From assembly GCF_938030145.1 (NCBI RefSeq), contig NZ_CALHGM010000031.1:1-64000 (forward strand): a stretch of 64,000 nucleotides of DNA, read 5' to 3'. The position numbers and the translations under genes were made by a program. Positions 1 through 9,691 of this stretch are shown piece after piece (within the stretch, counting starts at the first letter, position 1; every line of letters begins with the position of its first letter). The notes beneath the pieces are model-generated. The model did not search any database, was not told where the DNA came from, and saw only the letters and a list, made by a program, of their open reading frames with translations. Source of the DNA: an uncultured Campylobacter sp. (GTDB lineage Bacteria > Campylobacterota > Campylobacteria > Campylobacterales > Campylobacteraceae).

Positions 1-968
1 AAGCCGTATGTACGCCAAAATTTATCAGCACGGACATAAACTACGACGAGAGCGAGTTTGCCTTCGGCGATTTTGCGAGCTCGCCATATAAATCCTTCAT
101 AAACATAATGATCGGCTGCGACAAAAAGTGCTCCTACTGCATCGTGCCGCAGACTAGAGGCGATGAAATTTCGATCCCCGCTCAAATCATCTTGCGCGAA
201 GCCGAAAGATCCGCCGCTCGCGGCGCCAAAGAGATATTTTTGCTCGGCCAAAACGTCAATAATTACGGCAAGCGCTTTTCTAGCGCGCACGAAAAAATCG
301 ACTTCAGCGACCTACTCGTGCGGCTTGGCGAGATAGAGGGTATCGAGCGTATCCGCTTTACCAGCCCGCATCCGCTGCATATGGACGATAAATTTTTGGA
401 CGTTTTTTGCAATAATCCTAAAATTTGCAAATCGATGCATATGCCGCTGCAAAGCGGCTCTAGCAAGGTTTTGCGCGATATGAAGCGCGGATATACCAAG
501 CAGTGGTATTTAGACCGCGCGCTTAAGCTGCGCCAAAGCTGCCCGGGCGTGGCGATTAGCACCGACATCATCGTGGGCTATCCGAGCGAGAGCGAGGAGG
601 ATTTTGCCGAGACGATGGAGGTGTTAGAAGCGGTGAGATTCGAGCAGGTTTTTTCGTTTAAATTTAGCCCACGACCGCTCACGCCGGCAGCAAGCTTAAA
701 GCCGCTGGATGATGAAATTTCAAGCGAAAGGCTAAGCAGGCTACAAAGCGCTCACACTAAAATTTTAGACGAGATCGCAGGAGCGCAAAAAGATAAAATT
801 TTCGACGTGTATTTCGAGGAGCTGCGAGAGGGCGGCACTGCGTGCGGTAGAAGCTTTTCAAATTTTTTAATCTGCGCGCAAGGCAGCGAGGAGCTGCTAG
901 GCAAAACGCGCAGAGTACGTATCGAAAAGACCGCCAGAATGGCGCTTTATGGACAAGTTATCGCTTAA
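1..968 (+). CDS. miaB: MiaB tRNA methylthiotransferase, 5' partial
   Basis: Radical SAM enzyme that adds the methylthio group to i6A37 of tRNAs. The frame is open from the first codon at position 3, so the start and most of the N-terminal methylthiotransferase domain lie outside the window; the ATG at 108 is internal. The radical SAM cluster motif CDKKCSYC follows at about 115, then the LGQNVNNYG stretch typical of the family and a C-terminal TRAM-like region (about 790-960). It overlaps the next gene by 20 bp, which suggests translational coupling. MiaB is preferred to RimO because a separate rimO lies at 4283-5794. Confidence 0.93.
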   Translation, partial: AVCTPKFISTDINYDESEFAFGDFASSPYKSFINIMIGCDKKCSYCIVPQTRGDEISIPAQIILREAERSAARGAKEIFLLGQNVNNYGKRFSSAHEKIDFSDLLVRLGEIEGIERIRFTSPHPLHMDDKFLDVFCNNPKICKSMHMPLQSGSSKVLRDMKRGYTKQWYLDRALKLRQSCPGVAISTDIIVGYPSESEEDFAETMEVLEAVRFEQVFSFKFSPRPLTPAASLKPLDDEISSERLSRLQSAHTKILDEIAGAQKDKIFDVYFEELREGGTACGRSFSNFLICAQGSEELLGKTRRVRIEKTARMALYGQVIA

Positions 969-1599
969 AAAGCGGCTGTTTTTCCGCGTAGCCGAATATC
1001 TCATTTTTATCCTGATTTGGTGTATTTTTTTAACGTGCAGGGTTAAATTTACCCCCACGAAGTTGCCCGAAAAGCCCTGCGTCATCGTATTTTGGCATGG
1101 AAGATTAGCGATGATGAGCTTTGCATATAGGCGCTGGTGGTTGCGGGATTTCGGCAAGAGGCGCGCCAAGGTCATCATCTCGGATCACAAAGACGGCGAG
1201 ATAATCACGCGCGTGATCTCGCATTTTGGCATCGGCGCGATCCGCGGTAGTAGCTTTAAGGGCGGCGCGCGCGCACTTATGGGTGCGATCAAAGAGATAA
1301 AAAGCGGCACCGACATTATCATCACTCCCGATGGTCCGCGCGGTCCGCTTCACAGCGTCGCCGACGGTGCCGTGATCCTTGCGCAGCGGCTAAACTTAGA
1401 CATTTACGCACTAAATTACGAAGTGAGCAGCTTTTGGAAATTTCGTAGCTGGGATGAGATGGTGTTGCCAAAGCCGTTTTCGCGCATAAATTATAGCCTC
1501 AGCGCGCCGCTAAGCTTAACCGGGCTTGACCTCGATGCGGGCAAAGAGGCGATCAGGCAACTGCTTTTTGCAAGCGCCGAGAAGGACGCTAAATTTTAG
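949..1599 (+). CDS. DUF374 lysophospholipid acyltransferase-like protein
   Basis: 216 aa protein with one N-terminal membrane segment (about residues 12-27). It shows the conserved blocks of DUF374 proteins: [23 protein letters not shown] and TPDGPRGP. The family belongs to the LPLAT acyltransferases acting on lipid A or phospholipid precursors at the inner membrane; the actual substrate here is not known. The start lies inside the end of miaB, so the two are probably co-transcribed, an arrangement common in campylobacters. Confidence 0.8.
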   Translation: MDKLSLKKRLFFRVAEYLIFILIWCIFLTCRVKFTPTKLPEKPCVIVFWHGRLAMMSFAYRRWWLRDFGKRRAKVIISDHKDGEIITRVISHFGIGAIRGSSFKGGARALMGAIKEIKSGTDIIITPDGPRGPLHSVADGAVILAQRLNLDIYALNYEVSSFWKFRSWDEMVLPKPFSRINYSLSAPLSLTGLDLDAGKEAIRQLLFASAEKDAKF

Positions 1600-1620
1600 T
1601 TTGAAATAATAGTGTTTCGG

Positions 1621-1626
1621 TATAAT
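1621..1626 (+). promoter_or_regulatory. -10 box for the 1646 gene
   Basis: TATAAT preceded by G, 20 bp before the start codon, with GGAG at 1637-1640 as ribosome binding site. No -35 is evident, as usual for Campylobacter sigma-70 promoters. Confidence 0.55.
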
Positions 1627-1645
1627 TGCAGTTTTAGGAGAAAAA

Positions 1646-2401
1646 ATGGCACTATTTAAAGCAAAATCATTCCTTGGCGTCGCTAAAAGTGCCGACGCAT
1701 GCGAGTTTTTTTATAGAAAATTGGGCTTTGGTAAAAGAATTTTGGATGAGAAATCCGATCGCTTTCCTATAGTGCAAGAAAACGATCTGGCTACTTCGCT
1801 GGCAGGCTTTGCAGATCTGAGTGATAAAAATTTAATCTCTTGTGTGTTGATAGACGACGAAAATCAAAGGGTGCATTTTAACGAAGATTATATGATTAAA
1901 GAAAATAGCATTTATCAAAAAGTCGATGATAGCTTCATCGTGGAATTTCCTCGCGCAAGTGCACAGGCGGCGGATGAGACTTTTGGAATAGAATTTAGCT
2001 CGCACGCCAGTTTATTTAAAATTTTATACTTCTTGCTAAAAAATCAAAGCGATTTTGAAAACATGGCGATGTTCGCACTGAAATTTAATAACCGCGCATG
2101 TTTCGTCGTCGCCAACCAAGAGCGCGTGCTCTACGCCGACATAATGCGTATCGACGAGGAGATGCAGGCAGCGATGAGCGACGCGGACGAGCTATTTTAC
2201 GAGCTTTTAAATTTTCAGATCGAGACCTTCTACAAATCCGAAAATAGCGAGTTTCTCACTAATGTTTTCATCTACTCAGACGGCACACTTAGCAACGAGA
2301 TCGGCTACGTAATTTTTACGCGTATCTTCATCAAAACAAATCTGATAAATCTAAATTTCGCCGATTACATCAACAAAATCGCGATGCTGGAAGCCCGCTA
2401 G
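1646..2401 (+). CDS. Conserved hypothetical protein
   Basis: 251 aa, not recognised. It has no signal peptide and no clear membrane segment. The body is acidic and rich in Phe and Ile, and I see no enzyme motif. It follows miaB and the DUF374 gene, with its own TATAAT box and a good GGAG site. The position resembles the small hypothetical found near miaB in other campylobacters, but this is a weak link. It is surely coding because codon use matches its neighbours and it has a clean start and stop. Confidence 0.7.
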   Translation: MALFKAKSFLGVAKSADACEFFYRKLGFGKRILDEKSDRFPIVQENDLATSLAGFADLSDKNLISCVLIDDENQRVHFNEDYMIKENSIYQKVDDSFIVEFPRASAQAADETFGIEFSSHASLFKILYFLLKNQSDFENMAMFALKFNNRACFVVANQERVLYADIMRIDEEMQAAMSDADELFYELLNFQIETFYKSENSEFLTNVFIYSDGTLSNEIGYVIFTRIFIKTNLINLNFADYINKIAMLEAR

Positions 2402-2631
2402 ATCAAATTTTTCGCTCCGTACCTAGGCAGAATTTTAAAATTTTATCTTTGCAATATTGCGCTTGCTTGATACGATTTAGTTGCCTGTTTGCGCCGCATT
2501 TTATTAAATTTTATCTCGCGTTACATAATGAAATTTTGACTAGATAAAATCATCCGTATTTAAACGACTTGCTTTTAAATTTAAGCTTATTTGCCGCAAA
2601 GGGCCCATCTTGCGCCGTAAATTCTATTTTT

Positions 2632-3288
2632 TCACGAATCACGATTAATTTTGCGTAAAAAATTTTCTATCAAAGCCCGCCTTTGCTCCACATCGTCGTT
2701 CTCGCTAATGCCCTCTAGCTCACTTGCGTGATGAGCCTTGGGCGGGATATCTTTCAGATACGACCACACCTCGTCCTCGCTTAAAATTTTGCCGTGCAGA
2801 TCAAAGCCCACGTTTAGCGCCCTGCCCGAAACTTCAGCCATATCTGCGTGCAGGTGACCGTAGAGCATCAGCGCGCCATAATGGCAGTTTGCCCACTCGA
2901 TCATAGGGTAGTGAGACAGAGCCGCTCTTTTATGCGATAGGCGCACAAAGGCATAGCCCACGATCTGCTCAAACATAAAATTGCCGTCCGCCTTGCGTCC
3001 GCTTAGCAGTTCGTTTTTCATCGCAGCGATCCGTCCATCGTGGTTGCCAAGCACCAAAAAATGCCGCCCGTTTAGCCTGCCAAGTAACTCGCAAGTGTGC
3101 GCAAAATCCTTGTGAAAGGACACGTCGCCGAGATCATAGACGAGATCCTCGGGCGTAACGAGCGCATTCCAAGCGGCGATGAGATTTTCATCCATCTCGG
3201 CTACGTTCGCGCCTTTTCTAAAATTCGGGTATTTTTTCAGCACCAGCTCGTGGCCGAAGTGTAGATCGGAGGTAAAATAAACGCTCAT
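2632..3288 (-). CDS. Calcineurin-like metallophosphoesterase
   Basis: 218 aa cytosolic phosphoesterase. The dinuclear metal motifs are in order: TSDLHFGH at residues 6-13, DLGDVSFH at about 52, GNHDGR at about 81 and YGHLHAD at about 143. The substrate is unknown; relatives hydrolyse phosphodiesters or nucleotides. It overlaps tilS by 4 bp (ATGA) and is the last gene of the panC-rimO-tilS operon, so it is probably translated by coupling. Confidence 0.85.
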   Translation of the reverse strand: MSVYFTSDLHFGHELVLKKYPNFRKGANVAEMDENLIAAWNALVTPEDLVYDLGDVSFHKDFAHTCELLGRLNGRHFLVLGNHDGRIAAMKNELLSGRKADGNFMFEQIVGYAFVRLSHKRAALSHYPMIEWANCHYGALMLYGHLHADMAEVSGRALNVGFDLHGKILSEDEVWSYLKDIPPKAHHASELEGISENDDVEQRRALIENFLRKINRDS

Positions 3289-4286
3289 AAAAGCTCCTCA
3301 AATAGCGCAAGATCCGCTCCCGCGGCAAATAAAAATCCACGGTTTATCGGCGGGATTTTTAAGGTGCGGCACGCTTCTTTAAATTTCTTGTCCATCGTCG
3401 CTTTGATATATGGCGTTACGAGAATAAAATTTTCGCCCGCACCCACGGCTACCTTGCCGCCTAGCACGCAGTCGGCGCCATTTTCTAGGCAGCGAGCGCA
3501 TTCGTTTCGCTGCGCCGAGCTTAGCACGAGCCCTAGCCGCTTGCAGGTAAGACCCACGCCGCGAAGCTCGCTTGTGCCTCGTTTTACAAGATAAATTTTA
3601 GGTGCGGGGTTAGAAATTTCGGGAGTTAAATTTAACGCATCGACCGCCAAAAACTCAAAGCTTTTTTTCACGCCGCTAAAGTATTCGTTTAAAAACGGCT
3701 CGCTAAATTTTGCGCGAATAAAGCCGCGCTTAAACCGGTCCGTCAAATTTGTCTCGTCGGTGAAGTATTTTAGATTTCGCTCACGCAAAAACCGCTCCAG
3801 CTCGCACTTTCGCACTCCTAGAAGCGGACGAGCGATCACGTAGTCCTCGCGGGTTTCGAGCTCCTGCATGCCTAGCAGCTCGCTAAGCCCCGCGCCGCGC
3901 CCAAGCTGCATCAAAAACCACTCGAATTTATCGTCAAACTGATGCGCCAAGATCAAATTTTCATAGACCCGCTCGCGGCAAATCTCGGCGAAAAACTCGT
4001 ATCTGGCCGCGCGCGCCTCGTGCTCGAAATTTGACGCGCCCAGACGCACGCTTTTTGCGTAGATTTGTTTGTTAAATTTGGCCGCCAAGTTCCGCGCTGA
4101 ATCGACTTCGTCCTTGCTCTGCGAGCGGACGTTATAGTCCACGATCGCAAGGTCAAATTTCACGCCAGCCTCGTCCAGAAGGTAAAAAAGCGCCGTGCTA
4201 TCGACGCCGTGCGAAAATGCAAGCAGATTTTTGCCAGCCCGCAGCAAGGCTAGAATTTTGCTTGGAATTTCGGGCGAGTTTTTCAT
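3285..4286 (-). CDS. tilS: tRNA(Ile)-lysidine synthetase
   Basis: 333 aa ATP-dependent ligase that converts the wobble C of the AUA-decoding tRNA(Ile) to lysidine. The PP-loop reads FSHGVDST at residues 24-31, in place of the commoner SGGxDS; the second Gly position is occupied by Gly-Val, but the Asp-Ser core is kept. [16 protein letters not shown] at about 117 matches the HxxDD region. Epsilonproteobacterial TilS proteins are short like this one. It overlaps rimO upstream and the phosphoesterase downstream by 4 bp each. Confidence 0.88.
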   Translation of the reverse strand: MKNSPEIPSKILALLRAGKNLLAFSHGVDSTALFYLLDEAGVKFDLAIVDYNVRSQSKDEVDSARNLAAKFNKQIYAKSVRLGASNFEHEARAARYEFFAEICRERVYENLILAHQFDDKFEWFLMQLGRGAGLSELLGMQELETREDYVIARPLLGVRKCELERFLRERNLKYFTDETNLTDRFKRGFIRAKFSEPFLNEYFSGVKKSFEFLAVDALNLTPEISNPAPKIYLVKRGTSELRGVGLTCKRLGLVLSSAQRNECARCLENGADCVLGGKVAVGAGENFILVTPYIKATMDKKFKEACRTLKIPPINRGFLFAAGADLALFEELL

Positions 4287-5794
4287 TGTCCTTGCGAGCT
4301 TTTTAGCACTCGCGCAAGCAGTCTATCGCCCGCAAATTCCGTGATTTCGCACTCGTATAGACCGCCTGCTTTTAGATTTTGCACGTAGCTTTCGTTGATT
4401 AAAATTTCGCCGTCGATGTCCTTGTCCCATGTAAGAGGCTTGGCGCCGTAAAAAAACTCGCCCTCACTGCTGGCACCTTCGATTATTAGGGGTATCTTTT
4501 TGCCTACGAGCGTGCGCATGCTGCTATCTATCGCCTCGCGCGTGATTTTCTCGATCTTATTTAGGCGGCGGCTAATTGTCCGTGCGGGGATTTGCGACAT
4601 CGCAAAGCTCGCCGTATCCTCCTCCTTGCTGTAAGCAAAAGCTGAAATTCTATCAAATTTAAACTCCTGCAAAAATGCGCAAAGCTCGTCAAATTCTACG
4701 TCTGTTTCGCCTGGGTGTCCGACGATGACGCCCGTGCGCAGAAATGAATTAGGCGCTGCACGCATTAAGCTTAAAAGCTCTTTGATCCGCGCCGCGCTCG
4801 CGCCGCGCTTCATCAGGCTTAGCATTTTGTCGTTTATATGCTGAATCGGCATGTCGAAGTAATTTGCGAAAACGGGTGAGCCCACGATCGTGCGGATGAG
4901 TCGCTCGTCGGTGCTGGTGGGGTAGAGATACAGCACGCGCGCGACCTTGACGCCCTTTATTTTTTCGATGCGTTTTATCAGCGCGACTAGGTTGGCGCCC
5001 CACTCATCAGCTATTTCATCGCTCGCGTTCTCCTCGCTAGAGCTCTTGCCGCGGGTGAGCCTGCCTTGAGCGGAAATTTTATCTGCCGCGCCGCCGCTTG
5101 AGCCATCGGAATTCTGCCCGTCGCGAAAGCTTGCAAAATTTAACTCGCCTTCGGAGCCTTTAAAATTTGATCCGCCGTTTTTGCCGCGCCTTAGATCGCG
5201 GCCGTAGCTGCTGGAATCCTGCGCGATAAAGCTGAAATCGTAAAATCCGCGCGCCACCAAGCCGCGCACCTCCGCTTCGATATCCTCGATGCTGCGGCTT
5301 TTTAGGCGGCCTTTGAAGCTCGGAATGGCGCAGAAAGAGCATTTTTGATTACAGCCCTCTGAAATTTTAACGTAAGCATGGTAGTTTGAGCCTGTTATCA
5401 CGCGCGAAGAGGTAAGCGCGGGGCTTTGCAGATAGGTTTGCGGGCTGAATAAATTCTGCTTTTTTAAAATCATCTCATCGATTTTATCGTAGTCGCCAAC
5501 GCCGCTAAAAATATCGACCTCGGGCAACTCGCGCATGAGCTCGTCCTTGTAGCGCTGCATCAGACAGCCCGTGACGACCAGCAGCGCGCCGCTTTTTTTC
5601 TGCTCACTAAGCTTCAAAATCGTGCGGATACTCTCCTGCTTGGCGCTTGCGATGAAGCCGCAGGTATTTACGATCATCACGTCCGCACTCGCAGGTTCAT
5701 CCGTGAGCTCGTAGTTTTGCAGGCGCCCGAGCATGATCTCGGAGTCGACTAAATTCTTATTGCAGCCTAGAGAAACGAGATGGAGTTTTGCCAT
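4283..5794 (-). CDS. rimO: RimO ribosomal protein S12 methylthiotransferase, with insert
   Basis: 503 aa radical SAM enzyme that methylthiolates an Asp of ribosomal protein S12. N-terminal domain cysteines are C11, C45 and C77; the radical SAM motif CNQKCSFC is at 148-155; a TRAM domain ends the protein. The usual length is about 440 aa. The excess is a Gly/Ser/Asn-rich low-complexity stretch at about residues 201-263, placed between the conserved [10 protein letters not shown] and the [11 protein letters not shown] helix. Flanking motifs stay in frame, so the gene is probably functional. It lies 1 bp after panC and overlaps tilS by 4 bp. Confidence 0.93.
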   Translation of the reverse strand: MAKLHLVSLGCNKNLVDSEIMLGRLQNYELTDEPASADVMIVNTCGFIASAKQESIRTILKLSEQKKSGALLVVTGCLMQRYKDELMRELPEVDIFSGVGDYDKIDEMILKKQNLFSPQTYLQSPALTSSRVITGSNYHAYVKISEGCNQKCSFCAIPSFKGRLKSRSIEDIEAEVRGLVARGFYDFSFIAQDSSSYGRDLRRGKNGGSNFKGSEGELNFASFRDGQNSDGSSGGAADKISAQGRLTRGKSSSEENASDEIADEWGANLVALIKRIEKIKGVKVARVLYLYPTSTDERLIRTIVGSPVFANYFDMPIQHINDKMLSLMKRGASAARIKELLSLMRAAPNSFLRTGVIVGHPGETDVEFDELCAFLQEFKFDRISAFAYSKEEDTASFAMSQIPARTISRRLNKIEKITREAIDSSMRTLVGKKIPLIIEGASSEGEFFYGAKPLTWDKDIDGEILINESYVQNLKAGGLYECEITEFAGDRLLARVLKSSQGQ

Positions 5795-5795
5795 T

Positions 5796-6617
5796 TTACA
5801 GCCAGATATTATCGATCAGACGGGTTGTGCCGACCTTTGCGGCAAGCAGGATTATCGTATCGCCTTGCTTAATCTGCGAAATTTCATTAAATTTATAATC
5901 CACGAACGCTATGTAATCGACTGCCAGCGGCTCAAGCACGCTAAGCATCTTTTCGCGGATTATATTTAGGCTGATCTCGCCTTTTTTAATAAGCGAGCTG
6001 GCATTTAGCAAGGATCGTGAAAGCTTAAGCGCCATAAGCTTTCCCTCCTCGTCCAAATAGGCATTGCGCGAGCTAAGCGCGAGTCCATCGCTTTCGCGCA
6101 CGATCTCACAAGGGATGATACTTATAGGCATAAAAAAGCTCTTTACCATCTTCTGTACGATGAAAAGCTGCTGGGTGTCCTTTTTACCCATATAAACGTT
6201 GCTAGGACGAGTTAGATTAAAAAGCTTATTTAGCACTTTAAGTACGCCGTCGAAGTGCCCGGGGCGCGTTTTACCTTCTAAAATTTCACTTATCGGCTTA
6301 GGCGCTATGATCGCTGGCTCCTCTGTGCTGTAAATTTCATCCGCGATCGGGATAAAAAGCGCGTTCACATCGAGGCTTTCGCAAATTTTAATATCGCCCG
6401 CTTCGTTTTTTGGGTAGCTATTTAGATCCTCGCCGGGCAAAAACTGCGCCGGATTGAGGAATGCGGAGACGATTACGATGTCGTTTTCGTTCCGTGCTCT
6501 TTTTATGAGACTCGCATGCCCCGCGTGCAAAGCTCCCATCGTAGGTACGAAGCCCACGCTGCCGCTTGCTGATGCCCTGAAGCTTTTTAGCTCCTCTACA
6601 CTTCTAATGATCTGCAT
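5796..6617 (-). CDS. panC: Pantothenate synthetase
   Basis: 273 aa cytosolic enzyme that joins pantoate and beta-alanine using ATP to make pantothenate, the CoA precursor. It shows [14 protein letters not shown] (HxGH nucleotide-binding motif) near residue 25, [15 protein letters not shown] and [15 protein letters not shown]. Length is normal. It is the first gene of a four-gene minus-strand operon (panC-rimO-tilS-phosphoesterase) read from a TATAAT box about 36 bp upstream. Confidence 0.95.
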   Translation of the reverse strand: MQIIRSVEELKSFRASASGSVGFVPTMGALHAGHASLIKRARNENDIVIVSAFLNPAQFLPGEDLNSYPKNEAGDIKICESLDVNALFIPIADEIYSTEEPAIIAPKPISEILEGKTRPGHFDGVLKVLNKLFNLTRPSNVYMGKKDTQQLFIVQKMVKSFFMPISIIPCEIVRESDGLALSSRNAYLDEEGKLMALKLSRSLLNASSLIKKGEISLNIIREKMLSVLEPLAVDYIAFVDYKFNEISQIKQGDTIILLAAKVGTTRLIDNIWL

Positions 6618-6653
6618 TGTTCTCTCTTTTCAATATAAAATATTAGGCTGGCA

Positions 6654-6659
6654 ATTATA
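6654..6659 (-). promoter_or_regulatory. -10 box of the panC operon
   Basis: TATAAT on the minus strand, with its downstream edge 36 bp before the panC start. The AT-rich DNA upstream fits a Campylobacter promoter. Confidence 0.5.
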
Positions 6660-6781
6660 TCAAAAAATATTAAAGGTATAAATTAAGCGCAAAAGGGCGG
6701 TCTATTTAGCGAGCGTTAATCAATAAGTACTAAAATCTACCACGAGCTTTAGCTCTAAAATAAACTTCAAAAGGAGCGAAA

Positions 6782-7081
6782 ATGGCTACTCAAGAGACAA
6801 ATTTAGATTCTTTGAAAAAAGATATCGACTCTTTAAAAGCGGATTTTAAAGAGATTATGAAGTCTATCAAAAACATAGGCGCAGAGCGTGCGGAGTCTGC
6901 TAAAGATAAAATTCTAGATCAGCTAAATAGCAATGAGATCAAAAAATATATAGATGATCTAAGGCTCAAAGGCAAAGACGGCATAGAAAGCGTAAATGAC
7001 ACGATAAAACAAGACCCGATAAAAAGCGTCGCTATCGCTGCGGGCGTCGGATTTTTGCTCGCCTGGCTGCTGAAAAAATAA
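6782..7081 (+). CDS. Small ElaB/YqjD-like (DUF883) protein
   Basis: 99 aa. It has a long charged amphipathic helix (residues 5-75) followed by a C-terminal membrane anchor (about 80-97) ending in Lys-Lys. This is the layout of the ElaB/YqjD family, whose E. coli members are inner-membrane-anchored, ribosome-associated stationary-phase proteins. A strong AAGGAG site precedes the ATG. It overlaps the next gene by 1 bp (TAATG). The family assignment rests on architecture and the DPIKSVAIAAGVGFLLAW ending. Confidence 0.7.
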   Translation: MATQETNLDSLKKDIDSLKADFKEIMKSIKNIGAERAESAKDKILDQLNSNEIKKYIDDLRLKGKDGIESVNDTIKQDPIKSVAIAAGVGFLLAWLLKK

Positions 7082-7356
7082 TGGCTGGCATATCTGAATT
7101 TATAGTTTCGGTAGTAGAGCTCGTAGACGCTCAAGCTAGCGATATCAGGCGCTCTTTTTTAAAGAGCGCCAATTCGGTTTTACTAAATATAATTACGGGC
7201 GTAATTTGCATTATAGGCTTGGTATTCTTTTTGCTAGGGCTGCACGCGCTTCTTGAAAAAACTATCGGAGAAATTTGGGCGTATTTCGCCTGCTCTATCG
7301 CAGCTTTTTTATGTTCCATTATCGTGTATAAGGTACTTTCGTGCAAAGCAAAATGA
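7081..7356 (+). CDS. Small YqjE-like membrane protein
   Basis: 91 aa with two predicted transmembrane helices (about residues 32-55 and 65-85) and a short soluble N-terminus. Position directly after a YqjD-like gene and the two-helix layout suggest the YqjE/holin-like partner known from the yqjDEK cluster. It overlaps its neighbours at both ends. The function is unknown. Confidence 0.65.
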   Translation: MAGISEFIVSVVELVDAQASDIRRSFLKSANSVLLNIITGVICIIGLVFFLLGLHALLEKTIGEIWAYFACSIAAFLCSIIVYKVLSCKAK

Positions 7357-7577
7357 CAAAAGAAAAGCTAAGACTAGTGGTGTCTATGCTTGAAGACAAA
7401 AAAGCCGATTGTAAAAAGTTGAAGCTAGAAGAAGCAAAGCTAAAACTGCTACTGAACGACCCTTTGCCCGATCTCTCGACGGAGCTTAAACTAATTAATC
7501 GCGGAAATATCAAGCAGGTTTTGATATCCCTAATAGACAAATGCTTCATAATGCCCGCCTTAAATAAAATTTTATAA
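7353..7577 (+). CDS. Small charged hypothetical protein, third gene of the cluster
   Basis: 74 aa, Lys/Leu-rich, helical, with a hydrophobic C-terminal third. I chose the ATG at 7353 because it overlaps the previous stop as ATGA; an in-frame GTG at 7341 would add four residues. Position matches yqjK in the enterobacterial yqjDEK cluster, but the sequence alone does not prove homology. Confidence 0.6.
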   Translation: MTKEKLRLVVSMLEDKKADCKKLKLEEAKLKLLLNDPLPDLSTELKLINRGNIKQVLISLIDKCFIMPALNKIL

Positions 7578-7599
7578 ACAACCTTAATCCAAAATATGT

Positions 7600-7605
7600 T
7601 ATAAT
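7600..7605 (+). promoter_or_regulatory. -10 box for prfB
   Basis: TATAAT 31 bp before the prfB start, with AAAAAGG at 7621-7627 as ribosome binding site. Confidence 0.55.
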
Positions 7606-7636
7606 CACGCCAAAAGCATAAAAAAGGTCTTAAATT

Positions 7637-8734
7637 TTGGATAATTACGAATACACGGAACTTTTAAAAACCCTAAATACTAAAGTCGAAAATATCGCTG
7701 GCGTCGTAAAACCGGAGAATATTAAAGCGCGCCTAAAAGAGATCGAGGAGCTTGAAAACGATCAAAATCTCTGGCAGGACGTCGCAAAAGCAGGCGCCAT
7801 CGGCAAGGAAAAAACTAAAATTTCAAATATCTTAAATAAATTTCTAAACGCCAAGAATGCCGTAGACGACGCAAAAGCTCTATATGAGCTGGCAAACTCG
7901 GAAAACGACGAAGAGACGATAAACTCGCTTTTTGCCGAAGCGGACGAGCTAGAGGACAAGATCATAAATTTAGAAATTTCTATGATGCTTAGCGGCGAAA
8001 ACGACGATAAAAACGCTATTGTCAGCATTCATCCGGGCGCGGGCGGTACGGAGAGCAATGACTGGGCGAGTATGTTATACCGCATGTATCTGCGCTTTTG
8101 CGAGCGAGAGGGCTTTAAGATCGAGGTTTTGGACTTTCAAGAGGGCGAGGAAGCGGGTCTTAAGGACGTTAGCTTCATCGTGCGCGGCGAGAACGCCTAC
8201 GGATATCTGAAAGCCGAAAACGGTATCCATCGCCTGGTGCGCGTAAGCCCATTCGATAGTGCAGGGCGCAGACATACGAGCTTTTCGAGCGTGATGGTAA
8301 GCCCCGAGCTAAATGATGATATCGAGATAAATATCGAAGAGAAGGATATTCGTGTCGATGTGTTTCGCGCAAGCGGCGCAGGCGGGCAGCATATCAATAA
8401 AACTGAAAGCGCCGTGCGTATCACGCACATCCCAACGGGTATCGTAGTAAACTGCCAAAATGATAGAAGCCAGCACAAAAACAAAGAAACGGCGATGAAG
8501 GTGCTAAAGTCGCGCCTTTACGAGCTTGAGCTGATGAAACAGCGCGAAAAGGACGAAAACGTGCCTAAAAGCGAGATAGGCTGGGGGCATCAGATCCGTT
8601 CCTACGTACTTTTCCCGTATCAGCAGGTCAAGGACAACCGCAGCGGCGAGGCGTATAGCCAGACCGACGCGATCTTAGACGGCGATATAAAAAGCATAAT
8701 CGAAGGCGTTTTGATTTCACAAGCGAACAAATAA
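7637..8734 (+). CDS. prfB: Peptide chain release factor 2
   Basis: 365 aa class I release factor that reads UGA and UAA. The stop-recognition tripeptide SPF is at 204-206 and the catalytic GGQ at 249-251. The start is TTG at 7637, placed after AAAAAGG; the N-terminus MDNYEY agrees with Campylobacter RF2. The frame is continuous, so the programmed +1 frameshift of E. coli prfB is absent. Confidence 0.96.
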   Translation: MDNYEYTELLKTLNTKVENIAGVVKPENIKARLKEIEELENDQNLWQDVAKAGAIGKEKTKISNILNKFLNAKNAVDDAKALYELANSENDEETINSLFAEADELEDKIINLEISMMLSGENDDKNAIVSIHPGAGGTESNDWASMLYRMYLRFCEREGFKIEVLDFQEGEEAGLKDVSFIVRGENAYGYLKAENGIHRLVRVSPFDSAGRRHTSFSSVMVSPELNDDIEINIEEKDIRVDVFRASGAGGQHINKTESAVRITHIPTGIVVNCQNDRSQHKNKETAMKVLKSRLYELELMKQREKDENVPKSEIGWGHQIRSYVLFPYQQVKDNRSGEAYSQTDAILDGDIKSIIEGVLISQANK

Positions 8735-8755
8735 ATTTTTTTCGAAAGGATGAGA

Positions 8756-9091
8756 ATGAGTGAAGATGGAATTTTGCTAGCGCTAGGATATAGCGTAAAC
8801 GACGCGACGGTCGCACAGCTGCGAGGAATTTTATCGAAGTGCGATTTTGAGGATAACGAGCTTGATCGCATTGTAGGGCTGAATGATAAGCTTAAAATTT
8901 ACGGTGCGCACGTGGCGATGTCGAATTCAAACCCGTATTTTAAGATCAAAAATGACGCTACGAATGAAGAGCGTAAGACCGCTGTGGAGCAGATCATCAG
9001 CGCTTGGTCGGAAAAATTTAAGCTCAAGCTACAAAAGGTCGCGGGCAAAGAGACCTATTACGTTTTGGGTCGCCAAATTTCAAAAAATTAA
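8756..9091 (+). CDS. Conserved hypothetical protein
   Basis: 111 aa, soluble, not recognised. I chose the ATG at 8756 over 8750 because the GAAAGG site at 8744-8749 directly abuts the earlier ATG. It contains GYSVNDATVAQL near the N-terminus and a C-terminal KLKLQKVAGKETYYVLG strand-like region. It sits between prfB and a lipoprotein gene, 10 bp from the latter, probably in one transcript. Confidence 0.65.
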   Translation: MSEDGILLALGYSVNDATVAQLRGILSKCDFEDNELDRIVGLNDKLKIYGAHVAMSNSNPYFKIKNDATNEERKTAVEQIISAWSEKFKLKLQKVAGKETYYVLGRQISKN

Positions 9092-9101
9092 GGAGCAAAA
9101 T

Positions 9102-9539
9102 ATGAAAAAAATTCTAGCTTTGATCGCCGTCGGGGTGTTTTTGGCAGGCTGCGTTAGCAACGCGCCAAAGAGCGCAGTCGATGCGCCAAAGAGCGGCAAA
9201 TATTCCTTTGCCGACATTCAAGACGGTATCCGTGCGATGAACCTACAAGGCGGCGTCGTACAAAGTGATGCGTGCAAAAACGGCAATGGCGCAATGTGCT
9301 TAAATTTCGCAGATTCTATGTATTCCAAGCACGACTATGCTTCCGCCGCCAATGCCTACAACGCTGCGTGCACGCTCTCCCAAAACTTCCCTGCTTGCCA
9401 GAAGCTCGCAGCGATGTTTGAAAAAGGCGAGGGCGTGGAGCAGAATAAATTCAACGCCATTGACCTATACCGCATCTCGTGCTATTACGGCTACAAGGAT
9501 GCGTGCGCAAATATGCGCCGCTTAGGCTACAACGGCTAA
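9102..9539 (+). CDS. Lipoprotein with Sel1-like repeats
   Basis: 145 aa. Signal peptide with lipobox LAGC (Cys at residue 17), preceded by a good AGGAG site. The mature part holds two Cys-paired Sel1/TPR-like units of the kind common in Helicobacter and Campylobacter (DACKNGNGAMCLNFADSMY and CYYGYKDACANM). The likely location is periplasmic, lipid anchored; a role in protein-protein contact is inferred from the repeats. Confidence 0.75.
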   Translation: MKKILALIAVGVFLAGCVSNAPKSAVDAPKSGKYSFADIQDGIRAMNLQGGVVQSDACKNGNGAMCLNFADSMYSKHDYASAANAYNAACTLSQNFPACQKLAAMFEKGEGVEQNKFNAIDLYRISCYYGYKDACANMRRLGYNG

Positions 9540-9601
9540 GTCTTTGGGATTTAAATTTTAAAATTCTATTTTAGATTTACTCGCTACGAATTAGTTGCTT
9601 T

Positions 9602-9637
9602 CAAATTCCATTCCGCCGTATCACGGGATGGAATTTG
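9602..9637. terminator. Hairpin between convergent genes
   Basis: 13-bp stem (9602-9614 with 9625-9637, one G-T pair) around a 10-nt loop, lying between the lipoprotein gene and the convergent gene at 9692. The T-run after the stem is weak, so it may act as a bidirectional stop or simply as a stabilising 3' hairpin. Confidence 0.5.
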
Positions 9638-9691
9638 TTGCATTAAAAATTCTGCATCATACATTTTGATAAAATTTTGTGTCACTTATAG

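Noticed and set aside
7637..7720. Programmed frameshift in prfB
   Set aside because: The frame is open from the TTG start through the SPF and GGQ motifs, with no internal UGA.
9602..9637. Small RNA gene
   Set aside because: A single hairpin between convergent genes is better read as a 3' end structure; no promoter precedes it.
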